Of a stretch of DNA of 64,000 bases, positions 56,627 to 64,000 are shown in pieces (positions within the stretch are counted from its first letter, which is position 1; each line of letters starts with the position of its first letter). The position numbers and the translations under genes were made by a program. The notes beneath the pieces were generated by a model that searched no databases, was not told the DNA's origin, and was given only the letters and a program-made list of their open reading frames with translations. The DNA comes from Stutzerimonas decontaminans (GTDB lineage: Bacteria; Pseudomonadota; Gammaproteobacteria; Pseudomonadales; Pseudomonadaceae): assembly GCF_000661915.1 (NCBI RefSeq), contig NZ_CP007509.1:2373501-2437500 (forward strand). The letters run 5' to 3'.

Positions 56627-56649
56627 GCGTGCCGGGCAACCCGGCACGC
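56627..56649. terminator. shared hairpin terminator between copper chaperone and gor genes
   Basis: Perfect 10-base-pair stem (GCGTGCCGGG with CCCGGCACGC) with a CAA loop, between two convergent stop codons. It likely serves both directions; T-tracts are weak. Confidence 0.7.
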
Positions 56650-56660
56650 TCTTCCCGCCC

Positions 56661-58019
56661 TCAGATTGCCGCGGGCGTACGCATGGTGACGAACTCCTCG
56701 GCCGCTGTCGGGTGGATGCCCATGGTTTCGTCGAACACCTGTTTGGTCGCACCCGCCTTCAGTGCCACGGCCAGCCCCTGCATGATCTCACCGGCGTCCG
56801 GCCCAGCCATGTGGCAGCCCAGTACGCGGTCGGTTTCGGCGTCCACTACCAGCTTCATCAGGCTCCGCTCGAGGCTGTCCGTCATGGTCAGCTTCATCGG
56901 CCGGAAGCGGCTTTCGAAAATGGTGACCTTGTAGCCCTTTTCGCGGGCTTGTTCTTCGGTGAGGCCGACTGTCGCCATGTTCGGCAGACTGAACACTGCC
57001 GTCGGGATGGTCGCGTAATCCACCTTGCGGTATTGCTCTGGCTTGAACAGCCGTCGCGCAACCGCCATGCCTTCGGCCAATGCCACTGGCGTCAGCTGGA
57101 TACGACCGATCACGTCACCGATCGCCAGAATCGACGATACCGAAGTGCGGTATTCATCATCGACTGCGATGTATCCGCGAGCGTCCAGCGCCACGCCTGC
57201 TTGTTCCAGACCCAGGTTGTCCAGCATCGGACGGCGCCCGGTCGCGTAGAAGATGCAGTCCGCTTCGAGCGTGCGGCCATCTTCCAGCGTGGCCAGCAGG
57301 CTGCCATCGGCCTGCTTGTCGATATGCACGATGTCGGCGTTGAACTGCAGGTCCACGCCCTTCTTGATCATTTCATCCTTCAGGTGATCGCGTAGCGCCC
57401 CATCGAAGCCGCGCAGGAACAATTCGCCACGATAGAGCAGCCTGGTATCCGCACCGCAGCCATGGAAGATCGATGCGAATTCAACTGCGATGTAGCCGCC
57501 ACCGACGACCAGCACGCGTCGCGGCAGGGATTCGAGGTAGAACGCTTCGTTGGAGGTAATCGCATGCTCGCGACCGACAATTTCCGGAACGTGCGGCCAG
57601 CCGCCGGTCGCAATCAGAATATGCTCGGCACTGTACCGTTTGCCTTCAACCTCGACGGTATGCGCGTCCACCAGACGAGCGTGTGCCTGCAGCAGGGTCA
57701 CGCCGCTGTCCACCAGAATGCTCCGATAGATGCCGTTGAGCCGCTGGATCTCACGATCCTTGTTGGCAATCAGGGCTTTCCAGTCGAAGGTAGCGCCGTC
57801 GATGGTCCAGCCATAACCCTGCGCCTGGCCGATGTCCTCGGCGTAGTGCGCGCCGTAGACCAGCAGCTTCTTCGGTACGCAGCCTACGTTCACGCAAGTG
57901 CCGCCCAGGTAGCGGCTTTCGGCAACCGCTACCCGGGCACCGAAACCCGCAGCGAACCGCGCCGCACGAACGCCACCTGAACCCGCGCCGATGACGAAAA
58001 GATCGAAGTCGTAAGCCAT
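56661..58019 (-). CDS. gor: glutathione-disulfide reductase
   Basis: A 452-residue flavoprotein that reduces glutathione disulfide with NADPH in the cytoplasm. FAD site [20 protein letters not shown], the redox-active pair in [20 protein letters not shown], the NADPH site [20 protein letters not shown] and the C-terminal His-Glu in [13 protein letters not shown] are all present. The Lys-Lys after the second cysteine separates it from lipoamide dehydrogenases. ATG 58019 follows AAGGAG by ten bases; the longer open frame is spurious. It is a single gene on this strand. Confidence 0.96.
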   Translation of the reverse strand: MAYDFDLFVIGAGSGGVRAARFAAGFGARVAVAESRYLGGTCVNVGCVPKKLLVYGAHYAEDIGQAQGYGWTIDGATFDWKALIANKDREIQRLNGIYRSILVDSGVTLLQAHARLVDAHTVEVEGKRYSAEHILIATGGWPHVPEIVGREHAITSNEAFYLESLPRRVLVVGGGYIAVEFASIFHGCGADTRLLYRGELFLRGFDGALRDHLKDEMIKKGVDLQFNADIVHIDKQADGSLLATLEDGRTLEADCIFYATGRRPMLDNLGLEQAGVALDARGYIAVDDEYRTSVSSILAIGDVIGRIQLTPVALAEGMAVARRLFKPEQYRKVDYATIPTAVFSLPNMATVGLTEEQAREKGYKVTIFESRFRPMKLTMTDSLERSLMKLVVDAETDRVLGCHMAGPDAGEIMQGLAVALKAGATKQVFDETMGIHPTAAEEFVTMRTPAAI

Positions 58020-58089
58020 GTAATGTTGTCTCCTTCTGTAGCGACAGCATAACCCACGCATCCGCTCTGGTTCACCGAAGGAGTGCCCC

Positions 58090-58512
58090 ATGCGCCCTAC
58101 CCTTACCCATCTCGCGCTGCACGTGCCTGACCTGCAGGCCTGCATCGCCTTCTACGAACGCTTCTGCGGCATGCACGTGTTCCACGAACGCCCTGGCAAA
58201 GGCTCACGAATCGTCTGGATGGCCGAGCCTGGCAAGGAGCGCGAGTTCATTTTCGTGATGATGCCGGGCGGCAAGGATCGGGCGCTGGCGATGGACGACT
58301 ACAGCCATTTCGGTTTTGCGCTGGCCAGTCGGGAAGAGGTCGATGAGATCGCCGATCGGGCACGCGAGGACGGCTGTCTGATATGGGAGCCGCGCGACGA
58401 GCCCTATCCGGTGGGCTACTACTGCGGACTACGCGACCCGGCGGGCAATTATGTCGAGTTCAGCTTTGGCCAGCCGCTCGGGCCAGGCGCTGAAGACATG
58501 CCGCAGCCCTGA
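58090..58512 (+). CDS. VOC-family protein (glyoxalase/dioxygenase fold)
   Basis: A 140-residue vicinal-oxygen-chelate protein built of two beta-alpha-beta-beta-beta modules ([20 protein letters not shown] and [20 protein letters not shown]). Metal ligands would be His7, a middle His and Glu in [10 protein letters not shown]. It resembles lactoylglutathione lyase-type proteins, and its position next to gor (divergent, 70 bases between starts) supports a glutathione link. The exact substrate is open. AAGGAG lies seven bases upstream. Confidence 0.86.
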   Translation: MRPTLTHLALHVPDLQACIAFYERFCGMHVFHERPGKGSRIVWMAEPGKEREFIFVMMPGGKDRALAMDDYSHFGFALASREEVDEIADRAREDGCLIWEPRDEPYPVGYYCGLRDPAGNYVEFSFGQPLGPGAEDMPQP

Positions 58513-58516
58513 AACG

Positions 58517-58544
58517 AATTGGGCCACCCGGAGGTGGCCCAATT
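58517..58544. terminator. hairpin between the VOC gene and galU
   Basis: Perfect 12-base-pair stem (AATTGGGCCACC with GGTGGCCCAATT) and a CGGA loop, between convergent stop codons at 58512 and 58548. Probably a bidirectional terminator; the A/T-rich base of the stem replaces a T-run on either strand. Confidence 0.75.
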
Positions 58545-58547
58545 GGC

Positions 58548-59387
58548 TCAGAACGCCTTACCGGTTAGGTAGAAGTGCTCATAACAGAAGTTGGTCGCCG
58601 CGATGTAGCCCTCGGCGCTACCGCAGTCGAAGCGCTGCCCCTTGAACTTGTATGCGAGTACGCAGCCATCCTGGGCCTGGCGCATCAGCGCGTCGGTGAT
58701 CTGGATTTCGCCACCCTTGCCCGGCTCGGTCTGCTCGATGAGATCGAAGATGTCCGGGGTCAGAATGTAGCGGCCAATGATCGCCATGTTGGACGGCGCG
58801 TCTTCCGGCTTGGGCTTCTCGACCATGTGGCTGACGCGGTAGATGTCGTCGCGGATCATCTCGCCGGCAATTACGCCGTACTTGCTGGTCTCTTCCGGCG
58901 GAACTTCCTGAATCGCCACGATCGAACAGCGGAACTGGTTGTACAGCTTGACCATCTGCGCCAGGACAGGATCACCGTCCAGGTTGATGCACAGATCATC
59001 CGCCAGCACCACGGCGAACGGCTCGTCGCCGATCAGCGGGCGGCCGCTAAGAATCGCGTGGCCGAGGCCCTTCATTTCAACTTGGCGGGTGTAGGAAAAA
59101 CTGCACTCATCGATCAGGCGGCGAATACCAACCAGGTATTTTTCCTTGTCGGTGTTGCGGATCTGGTGTTCCAGCTCATAGCTGATATCGAAATGGTCTT
59201 CCAGCGAGCGCTTGCCGCGCCCGGTAACGATCGCGATCTGGTTAAGCCCAGCCGCCAGTGCCTCTTCTACCCCGTACTGAATCAGCGGCTTGTTCACCAC
59301 CGGCAGCATTTCCTTGGGCATGGCCTTGGTTGCGGGAAGAAAACGTGTGCCATATCCGGCAGCGGGGAAAAGGCATTTTTTGATCAT
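58548..59387 (-). CDS. galU: UTP-glucose-1-phosphate uridylyltransferase
   Basis: A 279-residue nucleotidyltransferase making UDP-glucose for LPS, exopolysaccharide and trehalose-6-phosphate synthesis. The N-terminal signature is KKCLFPAAGYGTRFLPATKA, followed by MPKEMLPVVNKPLIQYGVEE and the C-terminal GQRFDCGSAEGYIAATNFCY. A longer frame is open upstream, but ATG 59387 gives the standard GalU length. The gene stands alone; 586 bases upstream contain its promoter and that of the chemoreceptor. Confidence 0.97.
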   Translation of the reverse strand: MIKKCLFPAAGYGTRFLPATKAMPKEMLPVVNKPLIQYGVEEALAAGLNQIAIVTGRGKRSLEDHFDISYELEHQIRNTDKEKYLVGIRRLIDECSFSYTRQVEMKGLGHAILSGRPLIGDEPFAVVLADDLCINLDGDPVLAQMVKLYNQFRCSIVAIQEVPPEETSKYGVIAGEMIRDDIYRVSHMVEKPKPEDAPSNMAIIGRYILTPDIFDLIEQTEPGKGGEIQITDALMRQAQDGCVLAYKFKGQRFDCGSAEGYIAATNFCYEHFYLTGKAF

Positions 59388-59973
59388 GTGAGTCCTTGAA
59401 ATGAAGGTTCCAGTCGATGCACTGCTTGTCGATATAGCAGCTGCCTTGCGGTGTTGCTCGGTCTTGCCGGCGTAGAGCCTACGACCACCGTTTTCCATAT
59501 GGGTTCGCAGCGAGCGCACTGAGCGAATGCAGAAAATATGCCCGCCACCCGAAGCGCTTCCATGATCGCGATCCAGACGGGTCGGCAACGCTAATATCGC
59601 TTTGCCATTCTGTAAAGCTGGACCCTGCGCTCTTTCATCCGCACCAAGGTGAAGCATGGCGCTACACGCATATCTATCTGCATGCCGTTACAGCCAGATT
59701 GCATCCTTGCGCACGAGACGCTCCACTGACCTGCGTCATTGAAAGCTGTATTTGCGTCCTCATTGCTCTGCTGATGCACTCGAGATCGACCGGAACGCAA
59801 TACCATAGCGTGCCCGATAATGGCGCATAGCTAGCATTAGCGTCGATCTTCAAGAAATTCGCCAGCTCGCCGATAGGGATTGAGATTGCTAGCCCATCGC
59901 TGCGTCGTGGGAAAAAAGAACAATAGTGCGCCATGGCAGCTACCTCCGTGTGGCAGTAGTACTAAGGAAGAAC
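59388..59973. other. intergenic region between divergent galU and chemoreceptor genes
   Basis: This 586-base gap is long for the window. It holds one small minus-strand frame with a strong ribosome binding site (listed separately). It also contains the promoter of galU and that of the plus-strand receptor, neither of which I can define. No FNR box, repeat or RNA gene was seen. Confidence 0.45.
59674..59934 (-). CDS. possible small protein, unknown
   Basis: An 86-codon frame whose ATG is preceded by GGAGG eight bases upstream, a strong site for a random frame. The product (start [20 protein letters not shown]) is mixed in composition with four cysteines and no signal peptide or membrane segment. 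Codon use is less GC-biased at third positions than in neighbouring genes, which could mean a recently acquired gene or simply non-coding sequence. I do not recognise a family. Confidence 0.3.
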   Translation of the reverse strand: MAHYCSFFPRRSDGLAISIPIGELANFLKIDANASYAPLSGTLWYCVPVDLECISRAMRTQIQLSMTQVSGASRAQGCNLAVTACR

Positions 59974-61593
59974 ATGAACAGCTCCGCCTCTCGACAGATG
60001 TCCGTGCAGACCAAAATCAATCTGGCCCTGGTATTGGTGCTGGTGGCGATCATGTCCGCCTCCTTGTTCATAGCCGCCAGTACGGAAAAGCGCCTGGTCC
60101 TGCAGGTGGTGGAGCAGCAGACCAAGGATGCCGCCGACTCCTATTTCGATAGCATCAACACCATGATGCTGACCGGCACCATGGCGCAGCGTGAGGTCTT
60201 GCGAAACAAGATCCTCGCGCGCCCGGGTGTAATCGATGCACGCATCATCCGGGGTGAGGAAGTCACCAAGGTGTTCGGTCCAGGCTTCGCACACCAGGCG
60301 CCTGCCGACGCGCTGGATCGGCGCGCGCTGAGTGGCGAGGAGATTATCGAGGTCAACAAGCAGAACGGCGGCCGTGTGCTGACCGTCATCAACCCCATCC
60401 TCGCGCACGCTGATTACCGGGGCACAAACTGCCTGACCTGCCACCAGGTCAGCGAAAATGCAGTCATGGGCGCTGTGCGCATCAGCTATGACCTGAAAGC
60501 GCTGGATCAGGAAGTCGATCGCAACATCATGATCAGTGGTGCGATTCAGTTGCTGTTGCTGGTCATTGGCGTGGTGGTCATGTGTATGACCGTGCGCCAT
60601 GTGATCATTCGTCGCATCACCGCCATGCGCCACACCATGAATGCCATGGCCGAAGATGAAGATCTCAGCCGCAGCGTTGCTGTAGGCGCGAAGGACGAGA
60701 TCGGCGCGATGGGCGATGCCTTCAACCGCATGATCGGCAAGTTCCGCCACAGCCTGGAAGCCGTTGCCGGCGTCACTCATCAGCTTACGGACGTGTCCGA
60801 GCGCGTTTCCCATGTCGCCGAGAAGACCCTGGCGGCAGTCAACGAGCAGCGCAACGAAACCGATATGGTCGCCTCGGCGATGAACGAGATGAGCGCGACC
60901 GTGCAGGAAGTGGCACGTAACGCCAACCAGACCGCCACCGCCTCTACCGGGGCCGATACCGAGTCCAAGGCCGGGGTGAAGGTCGCGACCGAAGCGCTTG
61001 ATGGCATTGAAGTGCTGATCGCCGAGATCGAGAAGGCGGCGCAAGTGATTCAGCGGGTCGAAAGCGACAGTGCCAGCATCGACATGGTGCTCGGTGTGAT
61101 CAACGGCATCGCCGAACAGACCAACCTGCTCGCCTTGAACGCTGCCATCGAAGCGGCACGCGCCGGCGAACAGGGTCGCGGCTTCGCGGTGGTTGCCGAT
61201 GAGGTGCGCACCCTCGCTTCGCGTACACAGAAGTCCACCGAAGAAATCCAGGCGATGATCGAGCAACTGCAGAGTGGCGTACGTAACGCCGTGCAAGCCA
61301 TGAGCGAAGCGCAATTGCGCGCCCGCTCGGGTTCGCAATGCGTCGAGAAGGCCGCGCAAAGCCTTGGTGTGATCGCCGATGAAGTCGGCACCATCAACGA
61401 GATGAACACCCAGATCGCAACGGCCGCCGAGCAGCAGAGCGCGGTTGCCGAAGAGATCAACCGCAACATCACGACCATCAGTCGCATCGCCGACACCACC
61501 TCGGCGGACGCAACACAGACTTCGCAGATCAGCGATGAGCTGGTGCGCCTGGCGACCGAACTGAACCGACTGGTCGGCCAGTTCAAGCTCTGA
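59974..61593 (+). CDS. methyl-accepting chemotaxis protein with a c-type heme motif in the sensor domain
   Basis: A 539-residue receptor. A first transmembrane helix ([20 protein letters not shown], about 15-35) and a second near 185-205 ([17 protein letters not shown]) bound a periplasmic domain of about 150 residues. Near its end is [20 protein letters not shown], a CxxCH heme c site at residues 153-157. A HAMP linker ([20 protein letters not shown]) and signalling domain follow, with the hairpin tip [27 protein letters not shown] supports ATG 59974. The heme could sense oxygen, NO or redox state. No CheR-binding tail is seen. Confidence 0.92.
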   Translation: MNSSASRQMSVQTKINLALVLVLVAIMSASLFIAASTEKRLVLQVVEQQTKDAADSYFDSINTMMLTGTMAQREVLRNKILARPGVIDARIIRGEEVTKVFGPGFAHQAPADALDRRALSGEEIIEVNKQNGGRVLTVINPILAHADYRGTNCLTCHQVSENAVMGAVRISYDLKALDQEVDRNIMISGAIQLLLLVIGVVVMCMTVRHVIIRRITAMRHTMNAMAEDEDLSRSVAVGAKDEIGAMGDAFNRMIGKFRHSLEAVAGVTHQLTDVSERVSHVAEKTLAAVNEQRNETDMVASAMNEMSATVQEVARNANQTATASTGADTESKAGVKVATEALDGIEVLIAEIEKAAQVIQRVESDSASIDMVLGVINGIAEQTNLLALNAAIEAARAGEQGRGFAVVADEVRTLASRTQKSTEEIQAMIEQLQSGVRNAVQAMSEAQLRARSGSQCVEKAAQSLGVIADEVGTINEMNTQIATAAEQQSAVAEEINRNITTISRIADTTSADATQTSQISDELVRLATELNRLVGQFKL

Positions 61594-61600
61594 CCACAGC

Positions 61601-61623
61601 GGCGCGGCCTTCCTGGCCGCGCC
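61601..61623 (+). terminator. hairpin after the chemoreceptor gene
   Basis: Nine-base-pair stem (GGCGCGGCC with GGCCGCGCC) with a TTCCT loop, seven bases after the stop codon. The sequence after it is not T-rich. Confidence 0.55.
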
Positions 61624-61816
61624 CGGTGCGCATTTCTAATCGCCCAACGGTGCGGTTCGGAGTGCCGCCGGGACGCTATTCTTGATCTGAGACAGTCGGC
61701 GCGCCGGAGCGAATCGTCCATAATCCGCGCCCATGACCTGCCTGAGCCGGAAACACCCAAGGGTGACACCGCGTTCCGCGCCCGACTCCGAATTCAACCC
61801 TTAGGTGAAACGAACA

Positions 61817-63205
61817 ATGGACCAACTGCCGAGCTTCAACCGGGCCCTGGTCGAGAAGTACGACCGTCCCGGTCCTCGCTATACCTCCTACCCTACTGCC
61901 CCGCAGTTTCACCAGGCCTTCGCCCAGGACGATTACCGCGCCGCTGCTGCACGCAGCAATCAAACGCAACCGCCCAAGCCGCTCTCGGTGTACATCCACA
62001 TCCCGTTCTGCAAGAGCCTTTGCTACTACTGCGCCTGCAACAAGATCATCACCCACAAGACCGATCGCGCCGTCGAGTACCTTGAATACCTCAAGCGCGA
62101 GATCGCCATGCAGGGCGAACTGTTCGATCGCTCGCGCAAGCTGACTCAGCTTCACCTGGGTGGCGGCACGCCAACCTACTTCACCAGCGAGCAGCTGGCC
62201 GACCTGATGGCGAGCCTGCATCATGCGTTCAACATGGATGACAGCGACAACCACGAGTTCTCGCTGGAAGTCGACCCGCGCACCGTCACGCCCGAGCAGA
62301 TCCATGGCCTGCGCAGGCTCGGCTTCAATCGCCTGAGCTTTGGCGTGCAGGATTTCGACGAGCAGGTGCAAATTGCCGTCAATCGCATCCAGACCGAGGA
62401 GCAGACCCGCGAGCTGGTCCAGGCCGCCCGGGACGCGCAATTCAAGTCCATCAGCGTCGATCTGATCTACGGCCTGCCCCTGCAGACGGTGGCCAGCTTC
62501 GACACCACGCTGGACAAGATCATCGACATCCGCCCCGATCGCATTGCGGCCTACAGCTACGCCCACCTGCCGGAGCTGGTGCGTGCGCAAAAGCTGATTC
62601 GCCCCGAGGACATGCCGCCGCCAGAGCGCAAGCTCGAGCTGCTGGAGCTGACCATCCAGCGCCTTACCGCCGCCGGTTACGTCTATATCGGCATGGATCA
62701 CTTCTCCCTGCCGGAAGACGAACTCGCCCTGGCTCGTGCCAATGGCACGCTGCAACGCAATTTCCAAGGCTATTCAACGCATGCCGACTGCGACCTGATC
62801 GGGCTGGGCATCTCCTCCATCGGAAAGGTCGCCGACAGCTACAGCCAGAACGTGAAGGAGCTTTCGCAGTACTACGCCCGCCTCAACGAGGGCATGCTGC
62901 CCGTGCATCGCGGCTACAAGCTGAGCGAAGACGACTGTCTGCGCCGCGACGTGATCGTGTCGCTGATGTGCCACAGCCGCGTCGACTACGCGCAGATCGA
63001 GCGCAAGCACGGCATCAACTTCCGCGAGTATTTCGCCGAGTCGCTGGCCAAGCTGGCTGAGCCGGTTGCTGACGGCCTGGTCGAGTTGCATGACGATGCG
63101 CTGGTCCTGTTGCCGCAAGGGCAGCTGATGATGCGCAACGTAGCGATGGCCTTCGACGCCTATCTCGGTGGCGAGCAACGCGGGCGCTTTTCCCGTACGG
63201 TCTGA
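61817..63205 (+). CDS. hemN: oxygen-independent coproporphyrinogen III dehydrogenase
   Basis: HemN is a radical-SAM enzyme (462 residues) of anaerobic heme synthesis that decarboxylates coproporphyrinogen III to protoporphyrinogen IX. The N-terminal RPGPRYTSYPTAPQFHQAF and the cluster motif IPFCKSLCYYCACNK (Cys-x3-Cys-x2-Cys-x-Cys) are intact, as are HLGGGTPTYF and the C-terminal domain. GTG four codons upstream is in frame; ATG 61817 is the family start. In relatives it is Anr/Dnr-controlled. Upstream I see only one FNR half-site (TTGAT at 61682), not a full box. Confidence 0.96.
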   Translation: MDQLPSFNRALVEKYDRPGPRYTSYPTAPQFHQAFAQDDYRAAAARSNQTQPPKPLSVYIHIPFCKSLCYYCACNKIITHKTDRAVEYLEYLKREIAMQGELFDRSRKLTQLHLGGGTPTYFTSEQLADLMASLHHAFNMDDSDNHEFSLEVDPRTVTPEQIHGLRRLGFNRLSFGVQDFDEQVQIAVNRIQTEEQTRELVQAARDAQFKSISVDLIYGLPLQTVASFDTTLDKIIDIRPDRIAAYSYAHLPELVRAQKLIRPEDMPPPERKLELLELTIQRLTAAGYVYIGMDHFSLPEDELALARANGTLQRNFQGYSTHADCDLIGLGISSIGKVADSYSQNVKELSQYYARLNEGMLPVHRGYKLSEDDCLRRDVIVSLMCHSRVDYAQIERKHGINFREYFAESLAKLAEPVADGLVELHDDALVLLPQGQLMMRNVAMAFDAYLGGEQRGRFSRTV

Positions 63206-63226
63206 TCCCGTATCCCTGGCGTGTGT

Positions 63227-63246
63227 GGGCGGCAATCGGGCCGCCC
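63227..63246 (+). terminator. hairpin after hemN
   Basis: Seven-base-pair stem (GGGCGGC with GCCGCCC) with a six-base loop, 21 bases after the stop codon. No T-run, so a probable rather than certain terminator. Confidence 0.45.
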
Positions 63247-63351
63247 GTCCACCTTCCGCCGATCGCCTTAGAATTGCCAAAACCTGCTGAAGCTGTATAA
63301 ATAGCCAGTCTTTGAGCGGGCCGCCCACGCCCCAGCTTCAGCGGATGTGCA

Positions 63352-64000
63352 ATGCGTCAGGCCCTGGAAAATCCCTTCTACTATCTCAACAACTTTCAGC
63401 AAGTGCTGGCCTGGGTTAGCCGTCACCACAGCGATCTGCTGGACGAAGCCGAACGAGACTTCATCGACCGTTTCGCACTGTTGCCCCAAGCCTCCCAGGC
63501 GCTGCTGGTACGCATGGTGATGCGCAAGGGCACGCTGTTTCGCGCGGGCAAGCTGCGCTATCCCGAGATCGGCTGCCCACGCCACGCAGCTCTGCCGCTG
63601 ATCGAGCACGGCTGGATCGACGCGGAGCGTGCATTGACGCTGGAGCAGCTGTTCGCACTGATGACCAAAGGCGAGCTGTTGCAGGTGTTCGAAGCTGCGG
63701 CATCCGCCAACCTACGCAAAGCCGAGCTTTTGGAAAGCTTGCGGGCCGTCCATGACACGGCAAAGCCTTTTCAGGCGTGGTGCAGGCACATCGAAGATGC
63801 GGTTTTCGCGCTATGCATCGACGATCTCTGCGAGCGGCTGCGCCTGCTGTTCTTCGGCAATATTCATCAGGATTGGTCCGAGTTCGTTCTGGCCGATCTC
63901 GGAATCTATCGCTACGAGCAAGTCGCCTTTTCGCCTACCTCGCGCGCCTTCACCTGCCGCACCGATCTGGATGCCTATCTGCACCTGCATCGCTGCCGCG
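63352..64000 (+). CDS. FAN1-like VRR-NUC nuclease, N-terminal part (truncated by window end)
   Basis: The first 216 residues of a protein like Pseudomonas FAN1, a structure-specific nuclease for interstrand-crosslink repair. Visible is the N-terminal DNA-binding region: NPFYYLNNFQQVLAWVSRHH, then QALLVRMVMRKGTLFRAGKL and RYPEIGCPRHAALPLIEHGW, then RLLFFGNIHQDWSEFVLADL. The catalytic VRR-NUC domain lies beyond the window. ATG 63352 is chosen because family sequence starts there. The frame runs open to the last base. It follows hemN on the same strand. Confidence 0.88.
   Translation, partial: MRQALENPFYYLNNFQQVLAWVSRHHSDLLDEAERDFIDRFALLPQASQALLVRMVMRKGTLFRAGKLRYPEIGCPRHAALPLIEHGWIDAERALTLEQLFALMTKGELLQVFEAAASANLRKAELLESLRAVHDTAKPFQAWCRHIEDAVFALCIDDLCERLRLLFFGNIHQDWSEFVLADLGIYRYEQVAFSPTSRAFTCRTDLDAYLHLHRCR

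Noticed and set aside
56661-58019. gor as the missing E3 (lipoamide dehydrogenase) of the dehydrogenase block
   Set aside because: The cysteine motif is followed by Lys-Lys, the glutathione reductase pattern, and the gene lies beyond a terminator in a separate unit.
59962-61359. 465-codon minus-strand frame
   Set aside because: Antisense to the chemoreceptor; His/Asp/Gly-rich shadow translation without a family match.
61682-61695. possible Anr box before hemN (TTGAT-CTGA-GACAG)
   Set aside because: The first half is perfect but the second matches the consensus at only about three of five bases; not enough to call, although hemN control by Anr is known in relatives.
61676-62767. 363-codon minus-strand frame
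   Set aside because: Antisense to hemN, whose radical-SAM motifs are intact; no start signal or family sequence.

Overview
The window reads as chromosome of a GC-rich pseudomonad, most likely of the Pseudomonas stutzeri (Stutzerimonas) type. The basis is codon bias, the combined glycogen/trehalose operon, the DUF1652 and DUF2790 proteins that are typical of Pseudomonas, and the GalU, HemN and FAN1-like nuclease sequences. This assignment is by inspection only. There is no rRNA, tRNA, insertion sequence, prophage or CRISPR array that I can support. Gene density is high, and many genes are coupled by ATGA overlaps.

Layout. 1-1.3 kb: 3' part of glgB. 1.6-5.5 kb: four overlapping minus-strand genes (DUF72, ybhP-like nuclease/phosphatase, cardiolipin synthase clsB, ybhN-like membrane protein). 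5.9-9.5 kb: LysR regulator divergent from an extradiol dioxygenase, a DUF2218-cytochrome b561 fusion, and an M23 peptidase. 9.9-20.7 kb: minus-strand operon glgA-treZ-malQ-treY-DUF2934-glgX for making and remodelling alpha-glucan and converting it to trehalose. 21-30.2 kb: mixed stress and envelope genes (CinA-like, MscS channel, ferritin-like protein, DUF2061, DUF1652, a three-domain LigD, an orphan curlin-repeat protein, a DUF1615 lipoprotein, DUF2790). 30.4-37.1 kb: a four-gene AaeXAB-type efflux system with outer-membrane factor, LysR gene and divergent AraC gene. 37.1-41.7 kb: a redox/sulfur-flavoured stretch (CsoR/CstR-like operator, periplasmic DsrE-like protein, SLAC1-type transporter, octaheme cytochrome c with its membrane cytochrome b). 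42-42.6 kb: methyltransferase. 56.1-64 kb: copper chaperone, glutathione reductase, VOC protein, galU, a heme-c-motif chemoreceptor, hemN and the start of a FAN1-like nuclease.

The standout is 42.77-56.02 kb. Twelve genes form what looks like one oxygen-responsive module. One arm (minus strand) carries an acetate-CoA ligase, E1 alpha, E1 beta and E2 of a 2-oxoacid dehydrogenase, and a stand-alone acyl carrier protein. The other arm (plus strand) carries an APH-fold kinase, a divergent PRPP synthetase, an Fnr-type regulator with all four cluster cysteines at E. coli-like spacing, a Lon-like protease and a small Usp-like protein. A minus-strand GroEL paralogue closes the block. Perfect FNR boxes lie in the divergent acs/kinase promoter (inside a 24-bp palindrome) and in front of groEL, and a symmetric variant lies between fnr and lon. 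The module combines second copies of housekeeping functions (acetyl-CoA supply, acyl carrier, PRPP, protease, chaperonin) with its own candidate oxygen sensor. I infer a survival or energy-rationing programme for low oxygen; its biochemical output is not known to me.
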